A stretch of 64,000 nt of DNA, taken from contig NZ_MVID01000027.1 in the NCBI RefSeq assembly GCF_002086815.1, positions 24,986 through 88,985 on the forward strand. The letters are read 5' to 3'. The DNA comes from Mycolicibacterium parafortuitum. Lineage in GTDB: Bacteria > Actinomycetota > Actinomycetes > Mycobacteriales > Mycobacteriaceae. A model generated the notes under the pieces. It was not told where the DNA came from. It saw nothing but the letters and a program-made list of their open reading frames with translations, and made no database searches. Position 1 is the first letter of the stretch. Each line of letters starts with the position of its first letter. The translations under genes were made by a program, and so were the position numbers. This document shows, one piece after another, positions 34,226 to 42,780 of this stretch.

Positions 34226-34630
34226 GTGCCGGCGATCAAGGTCAGAGACGCCGCGGCGCTGCTCGGTGTCAGCGACGACACCGTGCGGCGCTGGATCGAC
34301 AGCGGGAGCCTGGCCTCCTTCAAGGACGAGTCGGGACGCAAGGTCATCGACGGCCGAGTCCTCGCCGACTTCGCCCGCGACCACGCCTCACCGCCACCGG
34401 ATCCCCTCGGCGGCGGAAGTTCGGCGCGCAACAGGCTCGTCGGGCTGGTCACCAAGGTCACCGCCGACACCGTGATGAGCGAGGTGCAGATGCAGTGCGG
34501 TCCGTTCACCGTCGTGTCGCTGATGAGCACCGAATCCGTGCGCCAACTCGGGCTCGAACCCGGGGTGGTCGCGGTCGCGGTGGTCAAGGCGACGACGGTG
34601 ATCGTCGAGACCCCGGGGGCCGGCGCGTGA
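34226..34630 (+). CDS. HTH-Mop (TOBE) molybdate-responsive regulator
   Basis: The 134-residue protein has an N-terminal MerR/excisionase-type HTH (IKVRDAAALLGVSDDTVRRW) and a C-terminal Mop/TOBE domain (about 65-130; RNRLVGLVTKVTADTVMSEV) that binds molybdate. It most likely regulates the modABC genes, whose first start overlaps its stop (GTGA). GGGAGG lies 6 bp before the GTG at 34226, which I therefore prefer to an upstream ATG. The domain order differs from ModE, which has a winged helix. Confidence 0.88.
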   Translation: MPAIKVRDAAALLGVSDDTVRRWIDSGSLASFKDESGRKVIDGRVLADFARDHASPPPDPLGGGSSARNRLVGLVTKVTADTVMSEVQMQCGPFTVVSLMSTESVRQLGLEPGVVAVAVVKATTVIVETPGAGA

Positions 34631-35400
34631 GACTGCGCCCGCTCGGCGCCACTGCGCTGGCAGCCCTGCTCGTGGCGGGCTGCGCGACCTCGGAGCCGAC
34701 AGCATCGGAGCCGACGGGATCGCAGCACCGCACCCTGACGGTGTTCGCCGCCGCATCACTGAAGACGGTGTTCACCGAACTCGGGGCCCGATACGAGAAC
34801 GACCACCCCACAACCACGGTCGCGTTCAACTTCGCCGGCTCCTCCGACCTCGCCGCCCAGATCGGCCAGGGCGCCCCGGCCGATGTGTTCGCCTCGGCGG
34901 ACACCGCCAACATGGGCAAGGTGGTCGATGCCGGCCTGGTATCCGGCGTTCCCGTCGACTTCGCCGCGAACACCCTGACCATCGTGACGCAGCCCGGGAA
35001 CCCCGGCAACGTCGCATCGTTCGCCGACCTCGCCCGGCCAGGGGCGCTGGTGGTGGTCTGCGCGCCGCAGGTGCCGTGCGGGGCGGCGACCGAAAAGGTC
35101 GAAGAGCTCGCCGGGGTCGAACTCGCCCCGGTGAGTGAGGAATCCGCGGTCACCGATGTGCTCGGCAAGGTCACCTCCGGTCAGGCCGACGCCGGGGTGG
35201 TCTATGTGACCGACGCCGCGGCCGCCGGGGACCGCGTCACGACGGTGGCGTTCCCCGAAGCCGCGGGCGCGGTGAACACCTATCCGATCGCCGCGCTGGC
35301 CGGTGCGGCCGACCCGGAGGCGGCACAGGCGTTCGTCGACCTGGTGACCGGCCCGGCGGGCCGGCAGGCGCTGGCCGCGGCGGGTTTCGCGGCCCCGTGA
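34627..35400 (+). CDS. modA: Molybdate-binding lipoprotein ModA
   Basis: The 257-residue lipoprotein has a short signal with lipobox LLVAGCATS. A molybdate-binding domain follows, with LTVFAAASLKTVFTELG (oxyanion-contacting Ser), FNFAGSSDLAAQI and GAPADVFASAD. It captures molybdate for the ModBC transporter. The GTG start overlaps the regulator gene, and the stop overlaps modB. Mo cofactor enzymes in the 44-50 kb region are plausible consumers. Confidence 0.95.
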   Translation: MRLRPLGATALAALLVAGCATSEPTASEPTGSQHRTLTVFAAASLKTVFTELGARYENDHPTTTVAFNFAGSSDLAAQIGQGAPADVFASADTANMGKVVDAGLVSGVPVDFAANTLTIVTQPGNPGNVASFADLARPGALVVVCAPQVPCGAATEKVEELAGVELAPVSEESAVTDVLGKVTSGQADAGVVYVTDAAAAGDRVTTVAFPEAAGAVNTYPIAALAGAADPEAAQAFVDLVTGPAGRQALAAAGFAAP

Positions 35401-36206
35401 GGATTGCGTGGCACGGCGGCCCCACCCGGGTCGGAATGCCCACCTGGATCTACCTCCCCGCGGCGGTCGGCGCGATGTTCGTCGTCGTGCCGCTGGTGGC
35501 GATCCTGCTGCGGATCGACTGGGCCCGGTTCATCCCGCTGATCACGTCGGAGTCGTCGCGAGCGGCGCTGCTACTCAGCGTGAGGACCGCGACGATCAGC
35601 ACCCTGGTGTGCGTGGCGCTCGGTGTCCCGATGGCGCTGGTGCTGGCACGGAGCCGGTTCCCGGGCCAGAAGGTGTTGCGGGCCCTGGTGCTGCTGCCGC
35701 TGGTGCTGCCGCCGGTCGTCGGGGGCATCGCGCTGCTCTACACGTTCGGCAGGCAGGGCCTGCTCGGGCGGGAGCTCGACGTGCTGGGGCTGCGGATCGC
35801 GTTCTCGACCACCGCCGTCGTGCTCGCGCAGTCCTTCGTATCGCTGCCGTTCCTGGTGGTCAGCCTCGAAGGCGCGCTGCGCTCGGCCGGTGCCGGCTAC
35901 GAGCACATCGCGGCGACCCTCGGCGCCGGCCCGACGACCGTGCTCAGGACGGTGACCCTGCCGCTGGTCCTGCCGGGCCTGATCTCGGGCGCGGTGCTGG
36001 CGTTCGCGCGGTCCCTCGGCGAGTTCGGCGCGACGCTGACGTTCGCCGGATCGTTGCAGGGGGTCACCAGGACGCTTCCGCTGGAGATCTATCTGCAACG
36101 CGAGACCGACGCCGACGCCGCGGTCGCGCTGTCGCTGCTGTTGATCGTCGTGGCCGCGCTGATCGTGGTCGCGTCGGCGAGCAGGCGGCTGGCGGGGCCC
36201 CTATGA
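35397..36206 (+). CDS. modB: Molybdate ABC transporter permease ModB
   Basis: The 269-residue permease has five or six hydrophobic segments, with LVLLPLVLPPVVGGIALLYT and the EAA-type loop GYEHIAATLGAGPTTVLRTVTLP typical of ModB/CysT permeases. The GTG at 35397 overlaps the modA stop; a GTG/ATG around 35433 (MPTWIYLPAAV) is another possible start. It lies 10 bp before modC. Confidence 0.94.
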   Translation: MRIAWHGGPTRVGMPTWIYLPAAVGAMFVVVPLVAILLRIDWARFIPLITSESSRAALLLSVRTATISTLVCVALGVPMALVLARSRFPGQKVLRALVLLPLVLPPVVGGIALLYTFGRQGLLGRELDVLGLRIAFSTTAVVLAQSFVSLPFLVVSLEGALRSAGAGYEHIAATLGAGPTTVLRTVTLPLVLPGLISGAVLAFARSLGEFGATLTFAGSLQGVTRTLPLEIYLQRETDADAAVALSLLLIVVAALIVVASASRRLAGPL

Positions 36207-36216
36207 GGAGGGCCCT

Positions 36217-37296
36217 GTGAGCGCGGCGCGGGTGCGGGCCCGCCTGCAGCAGCGCGGCGTCGAGTTCGACCTGCACGTCGACGACGGTGAGGTGGTCGCC
36301 GTGCTCGGGCCCAACGGCGCGGGCAAGTCCACCCTGCTGCAGCTGGTCGCGGGTCTGTTGCGCCCCGACGACGGGCGCGTCGAGGTGGCCGGACGGGTGG
36401 TCACCGACACCGCGACCGGCGTGTTCACCCCGCCGCATGCCCGCGGGGTCGCGATGCTCGGCCAGCAGGCGATGCTGTTCCCCCACATGTCGGTATCCGC
36501 CAATGTCGGCTACGCCCCGCGCTGCCGCGGGCAGTCCCGCAGGCATGCGCGGGCCACCGCGCAACGCTGGCTGGCCGCGGTCGGCGCGGCCGACCTGGCC
36601 GACCGCAGGCCCGCCCAGCTGTCGGGCGGGCAGGCGCAGCGGGTCGCGGTCGCCCGCGCCCTGGCCGCCGAACCGCGGCTGCTCCTGCTGGACGAACCGA
36701 TGGCGGCACTCGACGTCGCCGCCGCGCCCGGGCTGCGCCGGCTGCTGTGCGATGTGCTGCGCGAACGGGCGGCGGTCATCGTGACCCACGACCTGCTCGA
36801 CGCGCTGGCCATCGCGGACCGGGTGGTGGTCGTCGAGGACGGCCGGATCGTCGAGAACGGCCCGGCGCGGGCGGTGCTGACCGCGCCGCGCAGCGGTTTC
36901 GCCGCGCGCATCGCGGGCGTCAACCTGATCCCGGGCACCGTGGTCGGGCCCGGGGTGCTGCGGACGAGCTGGAACACCCACATCCACGGGACCGGTGACG
37001 TCGAGGCCGGGGCGCCCGCGGTCGCGCTGTTCGCACCGAACGCGGTCGCAGTGCACCTGGACGCACCGCACGCGAGCCCCCGGAACGTGATCGCTGTGCA
37101 GATCGCCGAGATCGAGATGCACGGCGCACTGGTGCGGGTGCGCAGCGTCGACCTGCCCGACGGCGGCGCCGGGCCGGCGGCCGACATCACCGCCGCCGCG
37201 GCCGCCGACCTCGAACTCGCGCCCGGTCAGACGGTCCATTTCGTCGTCAAGGCCCAGGAGGTGGGGTTGCATCCCGCCGTGCCGGGGGGTGGGTGA
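36217..37296 (+). CDS. modC: Molybdate ABC transporter ATPase ModC with Mop domain
   Basis: The 359-residue protein has Walker A GPNGAGKST, signature LSGGQAQR, Walker B LLLDEPMAALD, and the switch His in VTHDLLDAL. Its C-terminal 130 residues include a Mop/TOBE-type domain (VIAVQIAEIEMHGALVRV). It powers molybdate import and may sense molybdate. GTG start. The gene is last in the mod operon. Confidence 0.94.
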   Translation: MSAARVRARLQQRGVEFDLHVDDGEVVAVLGPNGAGKSTLLQLVAGLLRPDDGRVEVAGRVVTDTATGVFTPPHARGVAMLGQQAMLFPHMSVSANVGYAPRCRGQSRRHARATAQRWLAAVGAADLADRRPAQLSGGQAQRVAVARALAAEPRLLLLDEPMAALDVAAAPGLRRLLCDVLRERAAVIVTHDLLDALAIADRVVVVEDGRIVENGPARAVLTAPRSGFAARIAGVNLIPGTVVGPGVLRTSWNTHIHGTGDVEAGAPAVALFAPNAVAVHLDAPHASPRNVIAVQIAEIEMHGALVRVRSVDLPDGGAGPAADITAAAAADLELAPGQTVHFVVKAQEVGLHPAVPGGG

Positions 37297-37354
37297 AGCG
37301 CTCCCGGCGGGTATCCCGGCTGCCGGACCGTCGAACCACGACCGAGGAGCATCC

Positions 37355-37525
37355 ATGCACGAGTGTGCGGGCAGCGGCCGCGAACTGCCGGGAGATCCGC
37401 CGCCGGACCGGGCGGCCACCTGCCCGGTGTGCGGACGCGAAACCCCGATCGAACCGAAGCACGGAACCAGGGAGGACGGCGGGCTGTCCTTCGTCGTCGC
37501 ACCCCATGACAACGTCGGCGGCTAG
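37355..37525 (+). CDS. Small Cys-containing protein (zinc-ribbon-like), 56 aa
   Basis: A 56-residue ORF with a good ribosome-binding site (CGAGGAG, 5-6 bp before the ATG). It starts MHECAGSGRELPG and contains TCPVCGRE, giving C4 and a CxxC pair that could form part of a small zinc site. It is 58 bp after modC on the same strand. No function is recognised; its short length makes the call moderate. Confidence 0.6.
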   Translation: MHECAGSGRELPGDPPPDRAATCPVCGRETPIEPKHGTREDGGLSFVVAPHDNVGG

Positions 37526-37623
37526 CCTCACCCGCCGACACAGCGGCGCCGCCGAATAGGCACATCGCGGCCGAATCGGTAAATTACTGCCCAACATCGG
37601 CCGGTGACGCTGACCCGGCGCGT

Positions 37624-39747
37624 GTGTCGATTGGAATCAGTGAGGCGGTGACGGTGTCGGGCGGGTTGGCTACTGCGACCTCGACTGTCCGCCGCCGCCG
37701 CGATGACCTCGACGGATTGCGCGGGGTCGCGATCGCACTGGTCGCGGTCTTCCACATCTGGTTCGGCCGCGTCTCCGGCGGGGTGGACGTCTTCCTGGTG
37801 CTGTCCGGGTACTTCTTCGGCGGCATGGTGCTCAACCGGGCACTGTCGCCCGAGGCGTCGCTGTCGCCGCTGCCGATGCTGCGACGGCTGGCGCGGCGGT
37901 TGTTACCCGCGCTGATCGTGGTGCTCGGCGGCGCCGCGGTGTTGACCGTGACGCTGCAGCCGGAGACCCGCTGGGAGTCGTTCGCCGATCAGAGCCTGGC
38001 CAGCCTCGGCTACTACCAGAACTGGTACCTCGCCGATGCGGCAGCCGACTACACCAGGGCCGGCGAGGCCGTCAGCTCGCTGCAACACCTGTGGTCGATG
38101 TCGGTGCAAGGGCAGTTCTACATCGCGATGCTGGCCGCCACGCTCGGCCTGGCGTTCGTGCTGCGCCGGCTCGTCGGCACCCATCTGAAGGCCGTGCTCG
38201 GCGTGGTGTTCGCCGCGCTGACCGTCGCGTCGTTCTGGTACGCGACCGTCGCGCACGGGCAGAACCAGGCATCGGCGTACTACGACAGCTTCGCGCGGGC
38301 CTGGGAACTGCTCGCCGGAGTGCTTGCCGCGCTCGTGTTCTCCCGACTGGTCATGCCGACGTGGCTGCGCACCGTCGCCGCGGTGGTCGGCGTCGCGGCG
38401 ATCCTGTCGTGTGGCGTGCTGATCGACGGCGCACAGGAGTTCCCCGGCCCGTGGGCGTTGGTGCCTGTCGGGGCGACCCTGCTGGTGATCGCGGCAGGTG
38501 CCGGGCGGCCGGCGGCCGAATCGCCGGTGCTGCGGGCGTTGGGGTCGCGCCCGCTCGTGGTGCTCGGTGCGATGGCCTATTCGCTGTACCTGTGGCATTG
38601 GCCGCTGCTGATCTTCTGGCTGGTGCACACCGGCAAACCCCACGTCGGCGTCCTCGACGGGCTCGGCGTGCTGGCCGTGTCGCTGATCCTGGCCTACCTG
38701 ACCTACCGGCTCATCGAGAATCCGCTGCGGCACGTCGACGAGCCGGCCGAGCGGGCCGTCCGGGACTGGGGCTGGATGCGCCGTCCGACGGTCGCGCTCG
38801 GATCGTCGGTGGTGCTGCTCGCCGTCGCGCTGACGGTCACGTCGTTCGGGTGGCGCGAGCATGTCGTGCTGCAGCGCGCGAGCGGCGACGAACTCGCGAA
38901 GCTTCCCGAACGCGACTATCCGGGCGCGCGTGCGCTGACCGGCCAGATGCGGGTGCCCGAACTGCCCATCCGGCCGACGGTGCTGGAAGCCGCCGACGAC
39001 ATCCCGGCCACCACCAAGGACGGTTGCATCAGCGATTTCGTCACCGCGGAGCTGATCAACTGCATCTACGGCGATCCGGATGCCGCCCGGACCATCGCCC
39101 TGGCCGGCGGCTCGCACGCCGAACACTGGATCACCGCGCTCGACATCCTCGGCATGCAACACGGTTTCCGGGTGGTCACCTACCTGAAGATGGGTTGCCC
39201 GCTGACCACCGAGATGGTGCCCACGATCGCGTTGTCGGACAAGGACTATCCGCAGTGTCACGAGTGGAACCAGCACGCGATGGAGAAGCTGATCACCGAT
39301 CGCCCCGACTACGTGTTCACCACGACGACGCGGCCGAATGTGAGCGGGCCCGGCGATCTGGTACCGGAGAGCTACCTGGGCGTGTGGGATGCGTTGTCCA
39401 GCAACGGGATCAGCATTCTCGGCATGCGGGACACCCCGTGGCTGATCCGCAACGGCTGGCTCAAGGACCCGACGGACTGCCTGTCCCGGGGCGGCGACTC
39501 GGTGAGCTGCGGTGTGGACCGGTCCTGGGCGCTGTCGGAGATCAATCCGACGCTGGAGGCCGCGGCGGACTATCCGTTGCTGCACCCGCTGGACATGACC
39601 GACGCGGTGTGCGACGCCGAGCACTGCCGGGTCACCGAGGGCAACATCCTGGTTTACCACGACTCGCATCACCTCTCGGCGACCTATGTGCGCACGATGA
39701 CCGAGGAACTCGGCCGCCAGATCGCCGCGGCCACCGGGTGGTGGTGA
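37624..39747 (+). CDS. OafA-type acyltransferase-3 with C-terminal SGNH domain
   Basis: The 707-residue protein has an N-terminal membrane acyltransferase-3 domain (about 25-400). Its motif LDGLRGVAIALVAVFH contains the conserved Arg and His, followed by FLVLSGYFFGG and about ten hydrophobic helices. The extracytoplasmic C-terminal SGNH-like domain has GGSHAEHW (block I-like) and YHDSHHLS (catalytic Asp-His block V). Such proteins O-acetylate or O-acylate surface polysaccharides or lipids. The target is unknown. The start is GTG 37624; a GTG at 37648 is an alternative. Confidence 0.9.
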   Translation: MSIGISEAVTVSGGLATATSTVRRRRDDLDGLRGVAIALVAVFHIWFGRVSGGVDVFLVLSGYFFGGMVLNRALSPEASLSPLPMLRRLARRLLPALIVVLGGAAVLTVTLQPETRWESFADQSLASLGYYQNWYLADAAADYTRAGEAVSSLQHLWSMSVQGQFYIAMLAATLGLAFVLRRLVGTHLKAVLGVVFAALTVASFWYATVAHGQNQASAYYDSFARAWELLAGVLAALVFSRLVMPTWLRTVAAVVGVAAILSCGVLIDGAQEFPGPWALVPVGATLLVIAAGAGRPAAESPVLRALGSRPLVVLGAMAYSLYLWHWPLLIFWLVHTGKPHVGVLDGLGVLAVSLILAYLTYRLIENPLRHVDEPAERAVRDWGWMRRPTVALGSSVVLLAVALTVTSFGWREHVVLQRASGDELAKLPERDYPGARALTGQMRVPELPIRPTVLEAADDIPATTKDGCISDFVTAELINCIYGDPDAARTIALAGGSHAEHWITALDILGMQHGFRVVTYLKMGCPLTTEMVPTIALSDKDYPQCHEWNQHAMEKLITDRPDYVFTTTTRPNVSGPGDLVPESYLGVWDALSSNGISILGMRDTPWLIRNGWLKDPTDCLSRGGDSVSCGVDRSWALSEINPTLEAAADYPLLHPLDMTDAVCDAEHCRVTEGNILVYHDSHHLSATYVRTMTEELGRQIAAATGWW

Positions 39748-39756
39748 CGCGGGCGG

Positions 39757-40272
39757 TCACCAGCGTCCGCGGTGAACCACCTCGTCGAACGGCCTGCGGT
39801 CGGGTTTGTTGATCGGCTTCAGCGGGCGGTCGGCCGGATAGCCGACACCGAGCAGGTATGCGACGAAATGGTCGTCCGGCACACCGAGAATCGCCCTGGC
39901 CCTGTCCTGCTCCCCCACCGACGAGTGCGCGGTGCCGATACCGAGATCGGCGGCGGTGATCGCCATCGCCATCGTGGCCTGGCCCAGGTCGTACTGGTCG
40001 ACGACGCGACGGCGCTCGTCGGGCGGTTCCGGGGCCACGATCGCGATGGCCGCGGGTGCCGCCGCGATATGGCGGGCACCCTGCCACACCGTCGAGAGGT
40101 CCTGCAGTTGCGCGCGATCGGTGACGATCACGAAATCCCAGGGCTGGCGGTTCTTCGCCGACGGCGCCCGCCAGCCCGCCTCGACGATGCGGAGCAGGTC
40201 GGCCTCGGCCACCGGGTCGTCGCGGTAGGTCCGTATGTTGCGCCGGGCACGGACCGCATCCCAGGTTTGCAC
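39757..40272 (-). CDS. Nitroreductase-family FMN oxidoreductase
   Basis: The 171-residue single-domain nitroreductase begins MQTWDAVRARRNIRTYRDDP and has APSAKNRQPWDFVIV and GIGTAHSSVG (FMN contacts). It is distinct from the long Acg proteins. It should use NAD(P)H with FMN to reduce a nitro, quinone or flavin substrate. It is the last gene of the minus-strand series that starts at the cyclase gene (44350), 11 bp after the PDR-type reductase. Confidence 0.9.
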   Translation of the reverse strand: MQTWDAVRARRNIRTYRDDPVAEADLLRIVEAGWRAPSAKNRQPWDFVIVTDRAQLQDLSTVWQGARHIAAAPAAIAIVAPEPPDERRRVVDQYDLGQATMAMAITAADLGIGTAHSSVGEQDRARAILGVPDDHFVAYLLGVGYPADRPLKPINKPDRRPFDEVVHRGRW

Positions 40273-40283
40273 AGATCTCTCCT

Positions 40284-41240
40284 CTACAGTTCGAGCACCA
40301 GCCGCGGTGTGCGCGACCGCGATACACAGATCATCATGCAGTCGCCGGCGCTGCGCTGCGCCGCGGTCAGCACCGAGTCGCGATGCTCGGGCTCACCGTC
40401 GAGCACCACGGTCTCACAGCTGCCGCAGGTACCCTCCGCGCAGGAGTAGAGCGGGTCGACGCCGGCGTCGATGGCGACGTCGAGGATCGACCGGTCCGGA
40501 GGGACCGTCAGGGTCACGCCGGACAAGCGAAGCTCCACCTCGAACGCCTCGGACCGGACAGGTTCGGCCGCCGCCCGGGCGGTGAAACGCTCCACCTGTA
40601 GTGCACCCGACGGCCAAGCCGCACAACGCTGTTCGACCGCCACCAGCAGAGGCTCGGGGCCACAGCAGTAGACCAGCGTGCCGGGTCTCGGCGCGGCCAG
40701 CAGCGCGTCGAGATCCAGCAGACCGGTCTCGTCCTGCGGGTGCACCGACACCCGGTCGCCGTACCCCGCGAGTTCGTCGAGGAAGGCCATCGAGGCGCGC
40801 CGCCGCCCGCCGTAGACCAGCCTCCAGTCCGCACCGGCGGCCTGCGCCGCGCTGATCATCGGCAGGATCGGGGTGATGCCGATCCCGCCGGCGATGAACA
40901 GATAGGACGGTGCCTCGACCAGTTCGAAGTTGTTGCGCGGGCCCCGGATCCGCACCGGGTCGCCGACGGCGAGGCTGTCGTGCACGTACCGCGAGCCGCC
41001 GCGGCTGTCGGGGTCGCGCAGGATGCCCAGCCGCCAGGTGTCCTCGTCGTCGGCGTCGCCGCACAGCGAGTACTGCCGGGTCGGCGCACCGTCGAGGATC
41101 AGGTCGACGTGCGCACCCGGCGTCCAACGTGGCAGTGGCTGCCCGTCGGCCCTGCGCAAGGTCAGCGTGACGACGCCGTCGGCCCGCGCGGCCTTGTCCA
41201 CGACCGTGACGTCGGCCTCGAACTCGGCGGGGCGGCTCAC
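40284..41240 (-). CDS. PDR/VanB-type oxygenase reductase (flavin, NAD(P)H and 2Fe-2S domains)
   Basis: The 318-residue class IA-type reductase has a flavin domain with RQYSLCGD, a nucleotide-binding domain with AGGIGITPILPM, and a C-terminal plant-type ferredoxin domain with YSCAEGTCGSCETVV and a fourth Cys in MMICVSRS. It moves electrons from NAD(P)H to a terminal oxygenase. The Rieske oxygenase at 52424 has no other reductase nearby, so they may be partners although 11 kb apart. The GTG at 41240 overlaps the upstream gene stop by 4 bp. Confidence 0.92.
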   Translation of the reverse strand: MSRPAEFEADVTVVDKAARADGVVTLTLRRADGQPLPRWTPGAHVDLILDGAPTRQYSLCGDADDEDTWRLGILRDPDSRGGSRYVHDSLAVGDPVRIRGPRNNFELVEAPSYLFIAGGIGITPILPMISAAQAAGADWRLVYGGRRRASMAFLDELAGYGDRVSVHPQDETGLLDLDALLAAPRPGTLVYCCGPEPLLVAVEQRCAAWPSGALQVERFTARAAAEPVRSEAFEVELRLSGVTLTVPPDRSILDVAIDAGVDPLYSCAEGTCGSCETVVLDGEPEHRDSVLTAAQRSAGDCMMICVSRSRTPRLVLEL

Positions 41241-42199
41241 GGGGCGGACGGGGCCAGCAGCAGCTTGCCGACCGTGGACCGGGATTCCAGCGCGTCCCAT
41301 GCGGCGCCTGCTTCGCTCAGTGAGAACTGGGCACCGACAACGGGATTGAGCACACCCTGGGCGGCGAGGCCGAGCAGCACCGCGGAGCGCTCGGCGACGG
41401 CCGCCGGCTCGCCGAGGTAGTCCCGGCCCGCCGCACGGGTCAAGAAGTACGAGCCCGCGACGAGGTTCGCGGCGGTGATGTCGGCTTCCCGGCCGGATGC
41501 CGCGCCGTAGAGCACCATCGCCCCGCGCGGACGCAGGGTGCCCAGCAGCGGTTCGGCGACCCCGGCACCGACGGCGTCGTAGACCACCGCGGCACCGTTG
41601 GGGGCCAGCGCCCGGACCTCACCGGTGAGGTCGTCGCTGTAGGTCAGCACCGTCGCGGCGCCGGCCCGGATGGCGGTGTCGGCCTTTTCCGGTTTCGACA
41701 CCACCCCGATCACCCGCACACCCCGGGCCACCAGCAACTGGGTCAGCAGCACACCGACGCCACCCGCGGCGGCCGTGACGATCGCGGTGTCGCCGCGGCC
41801 GGCCTGCCACGCGTCCTGGCACAGGTAGTGCGCGGTGAGCCCCTGGAACAGCAGCGCGGCGGCGGTGTCGTCGGACACCGCGTCCGGCACCGCGACGAAC
41901 GAGACCGCGGGGCCCGCGACGACGTCGGCATAGCTGCCGGGCACCTTCGACCATGCGACACGCTGGCCCGGTGCCAGACCGGTGACGCCTGCGCCGACCT
42001 CGTCGACCACGCCGACGCCTTCGAGGCCAGGCACCCGGTGTTCCGGCAGCGGGACACGGCCGTGGCGCTGCATCACTTCCCAGAAGTTGACGCCGGCACG
42101 GGACACCCGCACCCGCACCTGGCCTTCACCGGCGGGCGGAAGGTCGGTCTCGCGGATGCGCACGGCCCGCGTGTCGTCCAGAATCACCTGTCGCACCAT
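41237..42199 (-). CDS. NADPH:quinone oxidoreductase-like MDR protein
   Basis: The 320-residue zinc-free medium-chain dehydrogenase has EHRVPGLEGVGVVDEVG, ALLFQGLTAHYL and the Rossmann motif TAAAGGVGVLLTQL, as in quinone oxidoreductase (QOR/crotonase-linked) proteins. It probably reduces a quinone or an alpha,beta-unsaturated carbonyl with NADPH. GAGGAAAACCC precedes the ATG at 42199. It overlaps the reductase gene by 4 bp. Confidence 0.9.
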   Translation of the reverse strand: MVRQVILDDTRAVRIRETDLPPAGEGQVRVRVSRAGVNFWEVMQRHGRVPLPEHRVPGLEGVGVVDEVGAGVTGLAPGQRVAWSKVPGSYADVVAGPAVSFVAVPDAVSDDTAAALLFQGLTAHYLCQDAWQAGRGDTAIVTAAAGGVGVLLTQLLVARGVRVIGVVSKPEKADTAIRAGAATVLTYSDDLTGEVRALAPNGAAVVYDAVGAGVAEPLLGTLRPRGAMVLYGAASGREADITAANLVAGSYFLTRAAGRDYLGEPAAVAERSAVLLGLAAQGVLNPVVGAQFSLSEAGAAWDALESRSTVGKLLLAPSAP

Positions 42200-42213
42200 G
42201 GGTTTTCCTCGAT

Positions 42214-42780
42214 TCATTCGGGGATGCCGATGTCGAACACCGCCATCAGTTGCGCCAGGGTCCGGTAGTAACCGACCAGGGTGGTCAGCTCGATGACCGC
42301 CTCGACGCCGAGAACGTCGCGATAGCGGGCGTAGTCGTCGTCGGCCACGGCCGCACCGGAGATCAGCGTGCGGCACAGATCCGCGGCGGCCTGCTCCTGT
42401 TGATCGCGGCTGTCGAAACCCCCGGCCGACAGCTGCTCAAGTTCGTCGTCGGTGAAACCGACCGCGCGCGCCACCCGTTCGTGGGCCCACCACTCGTACT
42501 CCGAACCCATCGCGGCACCCACCAGCAGGATCGCGATCTCGCGCACCCGCGCCGTCAGCCCGGTGCGGTAACGGATCGCGGCGCCGAGCTGCTGCAGCAC
42601 GTCGCCGACACCGGGGGCGTGCAGCATGATGCCGAACGGACCGGTCAGCGAACCGTCCTGCGCCACAACGGGAAAATGCTGGGTGCCTTTGAGCCGGTCA
42701 CCGCCGGTGATGCCGTCGTAGACGGCGCGCTGGGCTTCGGTGAGTTCACCGGGTGTCAGATTGTGCAGCCGCCGGCTCAC
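42214..42780 (-). CDS. Carboxymuconolactone-decarboxylase-family protein (Cys-less EYEWxxH type)
   Basis: The 188-residue helical protein has the CMD-family core REIAILLVGAAMGSEYEWWAHERVARAVG (about residues 75-103). It has the EYEWxxH pattern instead of the CxxC of AhpD peroxidase-type members, so a thiol redox role is unlikely. In PcaC the fold decarboxylates a lactone; here the substrate is unknown. The GTG at 42780 overlaps the CoxG-like gene by 4 bp, placing it firmly in the catabolic operon. Confidence 0.85.
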   Translation of the reverse strand: MSRRLHNLTPGELTEAQRAVYDGITGGDRLKGTQHFPVVAQDGSLTGPFGIMLHAPGVGDVLQQLGAAIRYRTGLTARVREIAILLVGAAMGSEYEWWAHERVARAVGFTDDELEQLSAGGFDSRDQQEQAAADLCRTLISGAAVADDDYARYRDVLGVEAVIELTTLVGYYRTLAQLMAVFDIGIPE

